A stretch of DNA of 64,000 bases, taken from the NCBI RefSeq assembly GCF_030272895.1, contig NZ_JALRNF010000037.1, positions 1-64,000 of the forward strand, given 5' to 3'. The stretch comes from Pseudomonas sp. BGr12 (GTDB lineage: Bacteria; Pseudomonadota; Gammaproteobacteria; Pseudomonadales; Pseudomonadaceae). A program made the translations under genes and the position numbers. Positions 17,755 to 25,146 of this stretch are shown here, piece by piece; position 1 is the stretch's first letter, and each line of letters starts with the position of its first letter. The notes below the pieces were generated by a model that had not been told where the DNA came from, searched no databases, and worked only from the letters and a program-made list of their open reading frames with translations.

Positions 17755-18822
17755 TCAGGCGCCCAGGGCGGCGCGCAGGCTCGCCTCCAGGTGCGCGGCA
17801 TCCAGTTCCTGGCCGATCAGCACCAGGCGTGTGGTGCGCGGTTCTTCACTGCGCCAGGCGCGGTCGAAATGCTTGTCGAAACGGGTGCCCACGCCCTGGA
17901 TCAGCAGGCGCATCGGCTTGCCGGGCACGGCGGCAAAGCCCTTGACCCGCAGGATGCCGTGCTGCACCACCAGTTGGGTCAGGGCATCGAGCAGCAGGCT
18001 TTCGTCGGCTTCAGGCAATTCGATGGAGATCGAGTCGAAGGCGTCGTGGTCATGATCGTCATGATCGTCGCCGTCATGATGGGAATCGTGGTGGGTACGG
18101 CGGCCATCGATGTGCACTTCGGACTCGGCGCCCAGGCCCAGCAGCACATCCAGTGGCAGGCGGCCGTTGCTCGCTTCGATCACCTTGACCGCTGGCGGCA
18201 GCTCTTCCTGTACCTCGGCGCGGACCTTGGCCAGGTCGGCGGCGGCGATCAGGTCGGCCTTGTTCAGCACCACCAGGTCGGCGCTGGCCAACTGGTCGGC
18301 GAACAGCTCGTGCAGTGGCGACTCGTGGTCCAGGTTCGGATCGAGCTTGCGCTGGGCATCGACCTGGTCCGGGTAGGCGGCGAAGGTGCCAGCGGCCACG
18401 GCCGGGCTGTCGACCACGGTGATCACCGCATCGACGGTGCAGGCATTGCGGATTTCCGGCCACTGGAAGGCCTGGACCAAAGGCTTTGGCAGGGCCAGGC
18501 CACTGGTTTCGATGAGGATGTGGTCCAGGTCGCCGCGACGGGCCACCAGCTCGCGCATCACCGGGAAGAACTCTTCCTGCACGGTGCAGCACAGGCAACC
18601 GTTGGCCAGTTCATAGACGCGGCCGCTGGCCTCTTCCTCGGTGCAGCCGATGCTGCACTGCTTGAGGATCTCGCCATCGATGCCCAGCTCGCCGAACTCG
18701 TTGACGATCACCGCGATGCGCCGCCCCTGGGCGTTGTCGAGCATGTGCCGCAGCAGCGTGGTCTTGCCCGAGCCGAGAAAGCCGGTAACGATGGTGACAG
18801 GGAGTTTGGCCAGTGTTTTCAT
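17755..18822 (-). CDS. cobW: CobW GTPase metallochaperone
   Basis: The 355-residue protein is a G3E-family GTPase. The P-loop is GFLGSGKTT (about 14-22), the metal-binding CxCC motif is in NGCLCCTV (about 74-81), and NKADL is the guanine-specificity motif. A His/Asp-rich insert (HHDSHHDGDDHDDHDHD, about 245-261) precedes the CobW C-terminal domain. It is thought to deliver Co(II) to the CobN complex. It is the first gene behind the minus-strand cobalamin riboswitch. Confidence 0.95.
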   Translation of the reverse strand: MKTLAKLPVTIVTGFLGSGKTTLLRHMLDNAQGRRIAVIVNEFGELGIDGEILKQCSIGCTEEEASGRVYELANGCLCCTVQEEFFPVMRELVARRGDLDHILIETSGLALPKPLVQAFQWPEIRNACTVDAVITVVDSPAVAAGTFAAYPDQVDAQRKLDPNLDHESPLHELFADQLASADLVVLNKADLIAAADLAKVRAEVQEELPPAVKVIEASNGRLPLDVLLGLGAESEVHIDGRRTHHDSHHDGDDHDDHDHDAFDSISIELPEADESLLLDALTQLVVQHGILRVKGFAAVPGKPMRLLIQGVGTRFDKHFDRAWRSEEPRTTRLVLIGQELDAAHLEASLRAALGA

Positions 18823-18935
18823 GTCGATGCCCTTGGCAGGATGGCGGGCATGCGCGACGAGAGCCGCAGGTACCTTGACCTGGGCGCGTTCGCCACCGGA
18901 TCACCCCGCCCGGTTTAATGTCGGAAACTGTTCGA

Positions 18936-19130
18936 GGCAGGTCTCCTGGCTTGCACTGCACCGGCCGACGAGCCAGTCGAACGACGCCTTCCCGCAGTGA
19001 TGCAGTGGCTGTGTCGAACGCTTCAATGCTTACAGTTGCGGGGGCAGCCGCGGCTTGTACCGCGTTCCCGTCTTAGCTTCGGTCGCTGCCGAAGAACCTC
19101 GAAGCGGCTAGGCTACGCAGTGCCCGGTGA
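18936..19130 (-). promoter_or_regulatory. cobalamin riboswitch upstream of cobW
   Basis: The minus strand carries the adenosylcobalamin aptamer core in order: GGGCACTG, GACGGGAACGCGGT, GGCTGCCCCCGCAACTGTAAGC (split reading at 19027-19048), GCCACTGC, GCGGGAAGGCG and GCCAGGAGACCTGCC at the 3' end. About 110 nt separate it from the cobW ATG, room for an expression platform. It should switch off cobW-cobN-chlD when cobalamin is plentiful. Confidence 0.95.
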
Positions 19131-19192
19131 GTGGTCAACTGCTGTCACGATTGACGCCCGGCCGCCCCCGTGATTTGCTATGCCATTCGTTT

Positions 19193-19390
19193 GGGTGCCC
19201 TTGACTGGGTGAAACGGGAAACCGGTGCGTCAGCGCATGTGATCGACATGCCCGACAAGTCCGGTGCTGCCCCCGCAACGGTAAGCGAGAAAAGCGTCAG
19301 AACCACTGTGCCTGTAGTCCGGCATGGGAAGGTGACGCCAGTGGCAAGGCTATCAGCCTGCCCTCGCCAGCCCGGAGACCGGCCCAATAC
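19193..19390 (+). promoter_or_regulatory. cobalamin riboswitch upstream of cbtB
   Basis: The plus strand carries a second aptamer: GGGTGCCC, GTGAAACGGGAAACCGGTG, GTCCGGTGCTGCCCCCGCAA then CGGTAAGC, ACCACTG, GCATGGGAAGGTGACGCC and CAGCCCGGAGACCGGCC. It precedes cbtB by about 110 nt. With the minus-strand copy it forms a divergent riboswitch pair in a 677-bp gene-free region (18823-19499). Confidence 0.95.
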
Positions 19391-19499
19391 CGATTCTGAC
19401 AAACCCGCGGTGGGCGGGCGCTGTTGAACCCTTGGACGGTCCTCGTGCAGGGGCTCGTTGCGCTTGCCTGTTGCCCGACAACACCCAGAGGAAAGCGCC

Positions 19500-19685
19500 A
19501 TGCGTACCAGCACCGCCAGTCATTCCGCCGTTACCCCGTCCAGCCTCAGCCAGCGCCTGCTGGTCGCCGTCGGCGCCTCGCTGCTGGGCCTGTGCCTGGT
19601 GTACTTCGCCGGCTTTTCGCATATCGAAGCGGTGCACAATGCCGCCCACGACACCCGCCACAGCGCTGCCTTCCCTTGCCACTGA
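19500..19685 (+). CDS. cbtB: CbtB, small cobalt transporter subunit
   Basis: The 61-residue protein has a single transmembrane segment (about 18-40, LLVAVGASLLGLCLVYFAGF) followed by a His-rich tail (HIEAVHNAAHDTRHSAAFPCH) suited to metal binding. CbtB is the small partner of CbtA in predicted B12-regulated cobalt uptake. AGAGGA at 19487-19492 sets the start. It lies directly behind the plus-strand riboswitch. Confidence 0.9.
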   Translation: MRTSTASHSAVTPSSLSQRLLVAVGASLLGLCLVYFAGFSHIEAVHNAAHDTRHSAAFPCH

Positions 19686-19695
19686 GTAGCTGTCG

Positions 19696-20388
19696 ATGAT
19701 CAAGCGTATCGCTCGCACCGCAGGTTTTGCCGGCCTGCTGGCCGCCCTGCTGCTGACCCTGCTGCAAAGCTTCTGGGTCGCGCCGCTGATTCTTGAGGCG
19801 GAAACCTATGAAAGCGCGGCACCGGCGGTCGAAGCCCACGCGCACGCGCCCGGGGTGGCGGCCGACCATCACCACGACAGCGAAGCCTGGGCACCGGAAG
19901 ATGGCTGGCAGCGCGTACTGTCGACCACCGGTGGCAACCTGGTGGTGGCCGTCGGTTTTGCCCTGATCCTGGCCGCGCTCTACACCCTGCGCGCGCCGAA
20001 GACCGTGCTCAGCGGTGCGCTCTGGGGCCTGGGCGGCTTTGCCGTGTTCTGCCTGGCGCCAACCCTGGGCCTGCCGCCCGAGCTGCCGGGCACCGCTGCC
20101 GCCGACCTGGCCCAGCGTCAGACCTGGTGGGTGGGCACCGCTGCTGCCACCGCCGCGGGACTGGCACTGATCGCGTTTGCCCACAACTGGCTGTTCAAGA
20201 TCGTGGGTGCGGTACTGCTGGTCATCCCTCACGTGATCGGCGCACCGCAGCCTGAAGTGCATGAGATGCTTGCCCCCCAAGCCCTGGAAACCGAGTTCAA
20301 GGTCGCCTCGCTGCTGACCAACGCCGCGTTCTGGCTGGCCCTGGGCCTGCTCAGCGCCTGGCTCTACCGTCGTTCGAGCCAGGCCTGA
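19696..20388 (+). CDS. cbtA: CbtA, cobalt transporter membrane subunit
   Basis: The 230-residue membrane protein has about five hydrophobic segments and the CbtA pattern: N-terminal IKRIARTAGFAGLLAALLLT, a His/Glu-rich first loop (AHAHAPGVAADHHHDSEAW), and LLVIPHVIGAPQP in the second half. It is predicted to move cobalt across the inner membrane with CbtB. It is 10 bp after cbtB in the riboswitch operon. Confidence 0.92.
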   Translation: MIKRIARTAGFAGLLAALLLTLLQSFWVAPLILEAETYESAAPAVEAHAHAPGVAADHHHDSEAWAPEDGWQRVLSTTGGNLVVAVGFALILAALYTLRAPKTVLSGALWGLGGFAVFCLAPTLGLPPELPGTAAADLAQRQTWWVGTAAATAAGLALIAFAHNWLFKIVGAVLLVIPHVIGAPQPEVHEMLAPQALETEFKVASLLTNAAFWLALGLLSAWLYRRSSQA

Positions 20389-20393
20389 TCGCC

Positions 20394-20795
20394 ATGCCGC
20401 TGTACGTCGGCCTGGGGTGCCGACGGGGTTGCCCGGCCGAAACGCTGGGCGACCTGCTGGAGCAGACCCTCAAGGCCCACGGCTTGCACCTGGACGCCGT
20501 CGCGGGCCTGGCCAGCATCGACCTCAAGCAGGATGAGCCCGGGCTGCAGCAACTGGCCCGGCGCCTCAAGCTGCCTTTATTATTCTTCAGCGCCGCGCAA
20601 CTGGCGCCCTTCGAGCCTCGCCTGAGCCATCGCTCGCAGGTGGCCTACCAGCACAGCGGTTGCTACGGCGTTGCCGAAAGCGCGGCGCTGGCCCTGGCCG
20701 AGCACCTGGCGGGCAAGGCACAGCTGCGCGTGACCCGCACCCTGCTGGCCGACGCCAGCCTGGCCATCGCCACAACCCCAGGCGTTGGCGGATAA
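20394..20795 (+). CDS. cobE: CobE/CbiG C-terminal-type cobalamin protein
   Basis: The 133-residue protein starts MPLYVGLGCRRGCPAETL, the signature start of the CbiG C-terminal domain, and has GCYGVAESAAL in the middle. The stand-alone domain is CobE, needed for aerobic cobalamin synthesis; its exact reaction is not settled. It lies between cbtA and cobM. Confidence 0.88.
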   Translation: MPLYVGLGCRRGCPAETLGDLLEQTLKAHGLHLDAVAGLASIDLKQDEPGLQQLARRLKLPLLFFSAAQLAPFEPRLSHRSQVAYQHSGCYGVAESAALALAEHLAGKAQLRVTRTLLADASLAIATTPGVGG

Positions 20796-20822
20796 TCCGC
20801 ACTTTCTTCCCAAGGACCTCCC

Positions 20823-21569
20823 ATGACCGTCTATTTCATCGGTGCCGGCCCCGGCGATCCCGAGCTGATCACCGTCAAGGGCCAGCGCCTGATCCATCGC
20901 TGCCCGGTGATCATCTATGCCGGCTCCCTGGTGCCGGCCGCCGTGCTCGAAGGGCACAGCGCGCAGACGGTCATCAACAGCGCCGAACTGCACCTGGCGC
21001 AGATCATCGAGGCGATCAAGGACGCCCACGACCAGGGCCTGGACGTGGCCCGGGTGCACAGCGGCGACCCGAGCCTGTACGGCGCCATCGGCGAACAGAT
21101 CCGCTACCTGCGCGAGCTGGGCATTCCCTACCAGATCGTCCCCGGCGTCACCGCGGTGGCGGCCAGCGCCGCCCTGCTCGGCTGCGAGCTGACCCTGCCG
21201 GACATCGCCCAGACCGTGATCCTCACCCGCTATGGCGACAAGTCACCGATGCCCGCCGGCGAGCAACTGGCGGACCTGGCCCGCCATGGCTGCACCCTGG
21301 CGATTCACCTGGGGGTCAAGCACCTGCACAAGATCGTCGAGCAGCTGCGCCCGCACTATGGCGGCGACTGCCCGATCGCCGTGGTGCACCGCGCCACCTG
21401 GCCGGACCAGGACTGGGTGCTGGACACCCTGGACGGGATTGTCCAGCAGGTGGAGGCCAAGGGATTCCGGCGTACGGCGCTGATCCTGGTCGGGCGGGTG
21501 CTGGCCAGCGACAGCTTTTCCGAGTCGGCGCTGTACCGCGCCAGCCATGCCCACCTCTATCGTCCCTGA
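20823..21569 (+). CDS. cobM: precorrin-4 C11-methyltransferase CobM
   Basis: The 248-residue SAM-dependent methyltransferase of the tetrapyrrole methylase fold has FIGAGPGDPELITVKG at the N-terminus, VHSGDPSLYGAIGEQ (the GDP-S-YG loop) and VPGVTAVAASAALLG. It methylates precorrin-4 at C11 in aerobic cobalamin synthesis. AAGGACC before the ATG is the ribosome site. It is probably the last gene of the cbt operon. Confidence 0.95.
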   Translation: MTVYFIGAGPGDPELITVKGQRLIHRCPVIIYAGSLVPAAVLEGHSAQTVINSAELHLAQIIEAIKDAHDQGLDVARVHSGDPSLYGAIGEQIRYLRELGIPYQIVPGVTAVAASAALLGCELTLPDIAQTVILTRYGDKSPMPAGEQLADLARHGCTLAIHLGVKHLHKIVEQLRPHYGGDCPIAVVHRATWPDQDWVLDTLDGIVQQVEAKGFRRTALILVGRVLASDSFSESALYRASHAHLYRP

Positions 21570-21635
21570 GGGTATTGTCGCGGGGCCGGGCCGGTAGCAC
21601 ACTGGCGGTTCCGCCCACCTTCAGAGGACCTGATC

Positions 21636-21881
21636 ATGCTCGAACTGCGCCCCAACTGTGAATGCTGTGGCCGCGACCTGCCCGGTGACAGCCAGGAGGC
21701 TTTGATCTGCTCGTTCGAATGCACCTTCTGTGTTGATTGCAATGAGCGCCAGCTCAAGGGCCAGTGCCCCAACTGTGGTGGCGAGCTGGTCAAGCGCCCG
21801 GCGCGGGCGGCGGCCAAGCTGGTGAAGTATCCGGCCTCGACCCAGCGGATCGTCAAGGAACAGGGTTGCCCGACGCACTGA
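21636..21881 (+). CDS. DUF1272 zinc-ribbon-like protein
   Basis: The 81-residue protein has cysteines arranged as CECCGRDLP, CSFECTFCVDC and CPNCGGEL: four CxxC-type pairs expected to bind two zinc ions. This is the DUF1272 family. The function is unknown. It has its own AGAGGACC ribosome site and lies 66 bp after cobM, so it may be a separate unit. Confidence 0.88.
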   Translation: MLELRPNCECCGRDLPGDSQEALICSFECTFCVDCNERQLKGQCPNCGGELVKRPARAAAKLVKYPASTQRIVKEQGCPTH

Positions 21882-21912
21882 GTAACGGGGACTGGCAAGG
21901 CGTTGCCTTGCA

Positions 21913-22094
21913 TCGCAGGCTTCGCCAGCTCCCACAGTCCCCACACTTCCCACACTCCCCACACTCCCAACAGCCCCCCACACTCCCAACAGCCCCCACA
22001 CACTCCCCACACTCCCAACAGCCCCCACACTCCCCACAGTTCCCACAACAGCCTGGAGAACAGGGCTGTTGTGGGAGCTGGCGATAGCCTGCGA
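21913..22094. repeat. REP pair (type 2) with expanded tandem insert
   Basis: TCGCAGGCTTCGCCAGCTCC begins the left arm, and the inverted right arm is TGTTGTGGGAGCTGGC plus GCCTGCGA. Between them (about 21937-22050) lie degenerate CCCCACACTCCCAACAG units repeated three to four times plus shorter CCCCACACT units. The same REP family at 47239-47342 has an ordinary insert. The plus strand here is almost free of G, so the minus strand is a purine-rich G-run. Confidence 0.85.
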
Positions 22095-22106
22095 CGGGCA
22101 TAAAGA

Positions 22107-22949
22107 TCACGGCACCTGATACTGGCTCAGGTACTTGTCCAGCACCGCCTTGTCGCCACTGCCATCGCCGGCCACCTGCCACAGGCGCCGCTCGATGCCC
22201 TGGGCCAGCAGGTGCCCCACCGCCGACTCGATGGCCGACAGCACGCACAGTTGCGCCGGTTCGTTGGTGGTGTAGCCCACCTCGGCTTCCAGCAGTTTCT
22301 TGAACTCGATGAACTTGAACACCCCGGCGCTGCGGCCGACCGAGTAGATGGTCTTGCTGGTCATGACGTTGGCCAGCACCTGGCCGCTGCGCACGTCCAC
22401 CGCCCGCAGGTTGACGGTCACCTGGTCGACCCGGTACTCGCGGGAGATGTCGATACCCAGGTAGCGCGCGCCCTCCCCGCCGCTGCGCACGTTGGTGTCG
22501 TAGGCGATGATGCCGCCTTCGAGCATCAGGTTGGCCGCCTGCAACGGTGGCAGTTCGCCCTGGATGTTCACCGGGGTATCGGGCTTTTTCTGCGAGGCGC
22601 GGATGATCTTGCGCTCGGTCAGCAGGTTCTGCAGCCCTTCGCGCTCCAGCACCATGAACCAGCCACTGGCCTGCAGGGCATCCATCAGCATGCTCGCCGC
22701 CCCCTGGGTCACGCTGGTGGAGAAGGAACTGGCCGGGGTCGGTTTGTATTGCCCGGTCTGGTCGCGAAAGCCGTAGACCACGGCCATCAGCCGGCCTTTT
22801 GGCCGCGGCATGTTGATCAGGTCATAGTAGGTCGAGGCCCGAGGTGTCAGGGTCGGAATATCCGCGTCCTGTTCGGCTGGCATTGGTTCACGCAGGCTGC
22901 AACCTTGCAGCGCGGCCAACATCAATACTGTGGTCAGAAGTCGTTTCAT
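22107..22949 (-). CDS. csgG: curli-type outer membrane secretion channel CsgG
   Basis: The 280-residue lipoprotein has lipobox LQGCS (Cys about 16). It matches CsgG in length and motifs: RPKGRLMAVVYGFRDQTGQYKP, GAASMLMDALQASGWFMVLEREGLQNLLTERKIIR (read around residues 84-118), and YLGIDISREYRVDQVTVNLRAVD. CsgG forms a nonameric outer membrane pore that exports curli subunits. It is the last gene of the long secretion operon. No csgA or csgB gene is present nearby. Confidence 0.93.
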   Translation of the reverse strand: MKRLLTTVLMLAALQGCSLREPMPAEQDADIPTLTPRASTYYDLINMPRPKGRLMAVVYGFRDQTGQYKPTPASSFSTSVTQGAASMLMDALQASGWFMVLEREGLQNLLTERKIIRASQKKPDTPVNIQGELPPLQAANLMLEGGIIAYDTNVRSGGEGARYLGIDISREYRVDQVTVNLRAVDVRSGQVLANVMTSKTIYSVGRSAGVFKFIEFKKLLEAEVGYTTNEPAQLCVLSAIESAVGHLLAQGIERRLWQVAGDGSGDKAVLDKYLSQYQVP

Positions 22950-22976
22950 GGCTGTCGCTCCCCAATGCCCTACCCG

Positions 22977-23396
22977 TCAAGGGTTCAGGCCGTTGACCGA
23001 AATTTCCGAAATTTCGCCGGTTGCCCGGTCGGTGACCTGAATGCTCAAGGCCCCGGAATCGTCGATGACGTTGATGATGAAGGCGTCGGTCTGCAGGCTG
23101 CCGGTGTTGCCGTTGTTGATGGTGTCCATCAGCTGCGACAGCAGGCGCGACTCAAGCTGGTTGGTGAAGCGCTCCAGGGCCGAGGTACCGGCGAAGGCCG
23201 AGGCGCGGTCCTTGATCGCCGGGTCTTCGTGGTCGTTCTGGGCCTGGGCGTTGTTGAGCAGCCAGGTGCCGTTCAGCGGGTTGCCGCCGAAGGCCGGGTT
23301 GACCGGGGTGTAGACCAGTTCGGTGGCACCGGCCTGGCTGCCCAGGGCCGCCAGCAAGACCAGGGAGGCCAGGCGGCAGGTGTTTTTGTTGTTCAT
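22977..23396 (-). CDS. csgF: curli assembly factor CsgF
   Basis: The 139-residue secreted protein has a signal peptide ending near SQAGA/TELVY. The mature N-terminus LVYTPVNPAFGGNPLNG is the conserved segment that inserts into the CsgG pore. A helical middle and a beta C-terminus follow. CsgF couples export to nucleation at the cell surface. It overlaps csgE by ATGA. Confidence 0.93.
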   Translation of the reverse strand: MNNKNTCRLASLVLLAALGSQAGATELVYTPVNPAFGGNPLNGTWLLNNAQAQNDHEDPAIKDRASAFAGTSALERFTNQLESRLLSQLMDTINNGNTGSLQTDAFIINVIDDSGALSIQVTDRATGEISEISVNGLNP

Positions 23397-23788
23397 AGCT
23401 CGTCCCTCTCAAGATCAGTGGTGTCCTGCAGCATCATCTGCAGCTTGCGCTGGATGATCTGCGCCTTGACCAGGTCCGCCGCTTCATAGGCGGCATCCTT
23501 CAGTTCCGTGGTGTTGGGTGGCAGGAAGCGCCGGTAGACCACGCGTTGCTCAAACTCGACCGTCACCAGGCTGCCCCAGCGTGCGTCCGGCCGTTCCCGT
23601 ACCACCAGGTTGAAATCCAGGCGGCTGGTGGCACGCAGCCGCTCGGCGAAGCTGTAATAGAAGTCGTGGCCGATGTGCGAGATGGTGTTGTCGACGATAA
23701 AACCCATCATCTCGTCCTCGGCGCCGCCACGGGCGGTACCGGCCAGCAGCACCAGGGCCAGGGCGCAGGCAGTCAGGCGGCGGTTCAT
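23393..23788 (-). CDS. csgE: curli periplasmic gating factor CsgE
   Basis: The 131-residue protein has a signal peptide of about 22 residues. The CsgE family pattern is clear: ISHIGHDFYYSFAERLRA, LDFNLVVRERPDARWGSLV and VYRRFLPPN. CsgE caps the periplasmic face of CsgG and selects substrates. Start 23788 overlaps the stop of the upstream pseudopilin by 4 bp, so the curli genes are translationally tied to the type II secretion genes. Confidence 0.92.
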   Translation of the reverse strand: MNRRLTACALALVLLAGTARGGAEDEMMGFIVDNTISHIGHDFYYSFAERLRATSRLDFNLVVRERPDARWGSLVTVEFEQRVVYRRFLPPNTTELKDAAYEAADLVKAQIIQRKLQMMLQDTTDLERDEL

Positions 23789-24315
23789 GGTCCGTCCCCC
23801 TGGGCAATGCCCTTGCGGGCGCCGGCGGCGGTGTCGGCGAAGGCTTTCTCGGCCACGAACTGCCAGTCGGCGTAGTGGGCCAGGCCTTCGAAGTCGGACC
23901 ACTGGGCGGCGAAGCCGGTCTGCTTGAGCGGCATCTCCTGGGAGCGGCTGTAGACCCCGGTGATGCGCCCGTCGATCGAAAGCACCAGTCCCCACTCGTC
24001 GCTGCCGGTGATCGGGTCGGCATACAGGCGGCGCAGGTGGCGCTTGATGCCGGGGTAGCGCGGGTCCTCCAGCAGCTCGTCCAGGGTCTGCGGGTACTGG
24101 GCCAGGCCCGGCGAGTTGCGGTAGTAGCTGCGCAGCGCCTGGGCGTACTGGCCACCGACCCACAGCAGGTCGCGTTCGCGATCACGCAGGGAGGCGGTGG
24201 ACCACAGGGTCACCGTCGAGCCCATGGCGATGCCGGTCACGGCGATCAGCAACAGCACACCCAGGTAGGTGAAGCCCGCCTCGGCGGCGCTACCACTCGG
24301 CATAAAGGCTGCCAT
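23785..24315 (-). CDS. type II secretion pseudopilin-like protein
   Basis: The 176-residue protein has a degenerate type IV pilin N-terminus, AAEAGFTYLGVLLLIAVTGIA (read as G-FTYLGV), with Tyr-Leu replacing the usual Leu-Ile-Glu so that the Glu5 position is not acidic. A globular domain follows with PQTLDELLEDPRYPGIKRHLR and DPITGSDEWGLVLS, the GspG-like calcium-loop region. Loss of Glu5 suggests a tip (GspK-like) or otherwise non-polymerising pseudopilin. Start 24315 overlaps the previous gene by 26 bp. Confidence 0.8.
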   Translation of the reverse strand: MAAFMPSGSAAEAGFTYLGVLLLIAVTGIAMGSTVTLWSTASLRDRERDLLWVGGQYAQALRSYYRNSPGLAQYPQTLDELLEDPRYPGIKRHLRRLYADPITGSDEWGLVLSIDGRITGVYSRSQEMPLKQTGFAAQWSDFEGLAHYADWQFVAEKAFADTAAGARKGIAQGDGP

Positions 24316-24664
24316 CACGCGCCCTCCCGGTTGAGCCGCTCTTGATGTCGGCCACGGAACCGGCCACCCCTTCCGGAGGTGCCACCACCTGCCAGCGATC
24401 GCGGCGCTCGGTGATCGGGTCCATGGGGGCGCTGCGCAGGTAGCGTTGCTCGACCAGTTGCTCCAGCGATTCGGGATAACGGCCGGTGTCTCCATAATAA
24501 TGGTCCAGGGCCTCGCGCATGACCGCCAGACTCTGACGCAAGGTCGCCTCGCGGGAGACTTCCAGGCTTTCGAAATAGCGCGGCATGGCGATGGTCATCA
24601 GGGTGGCGATGATCGCCATCACCACCAGCAACTCGATCAGGGTAAAGCCTTGATTTCGTTTCAT
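24290..24664 (-). CDS. type II secretion pseudopilin (GspG/GspH-like)
   Basis: The 124-residue prepilin-like protein has a short leader MKRNQG and the prepilin peptidase motif G-FTLIELLVVMAIIATLM with Glu5 intact. The C-terminal domain has GRYPESLEQLVEQRYLRSAP and DPITERRDRWQVV. The start MKRNQ (24664) is preferred over one four codons upstream because it gives a standard leader. It is the middle of three pseudopilins in a row. Confidence 0.85.
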   Translation of the reverse strand: MKRNQGFTLIELLVVMAIIATLMTIAMPRYFESLEVSREATLRQSLAVMREALDHYYGDTGRYPESLEQLVEQRYLRSAPMDPITERRDRWQVVAPPEGVAGSVADIKSGSTGRARDGSLYAEW

Positions 24665-24669
24665 GCTGC

Positions 24670-25143
24670 TCACCACTGCCCGTAGGCGATGCCGTTGAGG
24701 CCTTTGCCCGGCGCCTTGGAGTAGACGTCGAAGACGTCCTCGCCATCGCGCGGGTTCTGGGCCGAACTGTCGTAGCTGCGCAGGCCCCAGCCGCCTTCGT
24801 CGTCACGCTTGTGCGCCACCAGCGGGTCGCGCGGAATGCGCCGCAGGAAGTAGAACTTGGCCCCCTTGGCACTGCGCACATCGCGCACCCCGTCCACCAG
24901 CACCTGCAGGTTCGGTGGGTAGCCGCTGGCGTTCAGCGATTTCTCGATGTAGCCGGCGTCGAAGGCACGCTTGTAGGCGTCGATGGCATCGCGAATCTGG
25001 TACAGCGCGGTCTTGAGCTCCTGCTCCTTGCCACGGCGCACCAGGGTTTCGGTCAAGGGCGCTGCGATCGAGGCCAGCAACCCGAGCAGCGCCAGGGTCA
25101 GCATCACTTCGATCAGGCTGAAACCCGCCACCCTGCGTTTCAT
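24670..25143 (-). CDS. type II secretion pseudopilin (GspG-like)
   Basis: The 157-residue prepilin-like protein has leader MKRRVAG followed by FSLIEVMLTLALLGLLASI with Glu5 intact. The globular part has ASGYPPNLQVLVDGVRDVRS and FLRRIPRDPL and ends with GLNGIAYGQW. This is the GspG-type architecture of major or near-major pseudopilins. It follows the secretin gene by 3 bp. Confidence 0.87.
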   Translation of the reverse strand: MKRRVAGFSLIEVMLTLALLGLLASIAAPLTETLVRRGKEQELKTALYQIRDAIDAYKRAFDAGYIEKSLNASGYPPNLQVLVDGVRDVRSAKGAKFYFLRRIPRDPLVAHKRDDEGGWGLRSYDSSAQNPRDGEDVFDVYSKAPGKGLNGIAYGQW

Positions 25144-25146
25144 GAT

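Noticed and set aside
21937..22050. CRISPR-like array
   Set aside because: Repeats are short, degenerate and directly abutting, with no unique spacers, and no cas genes are present.
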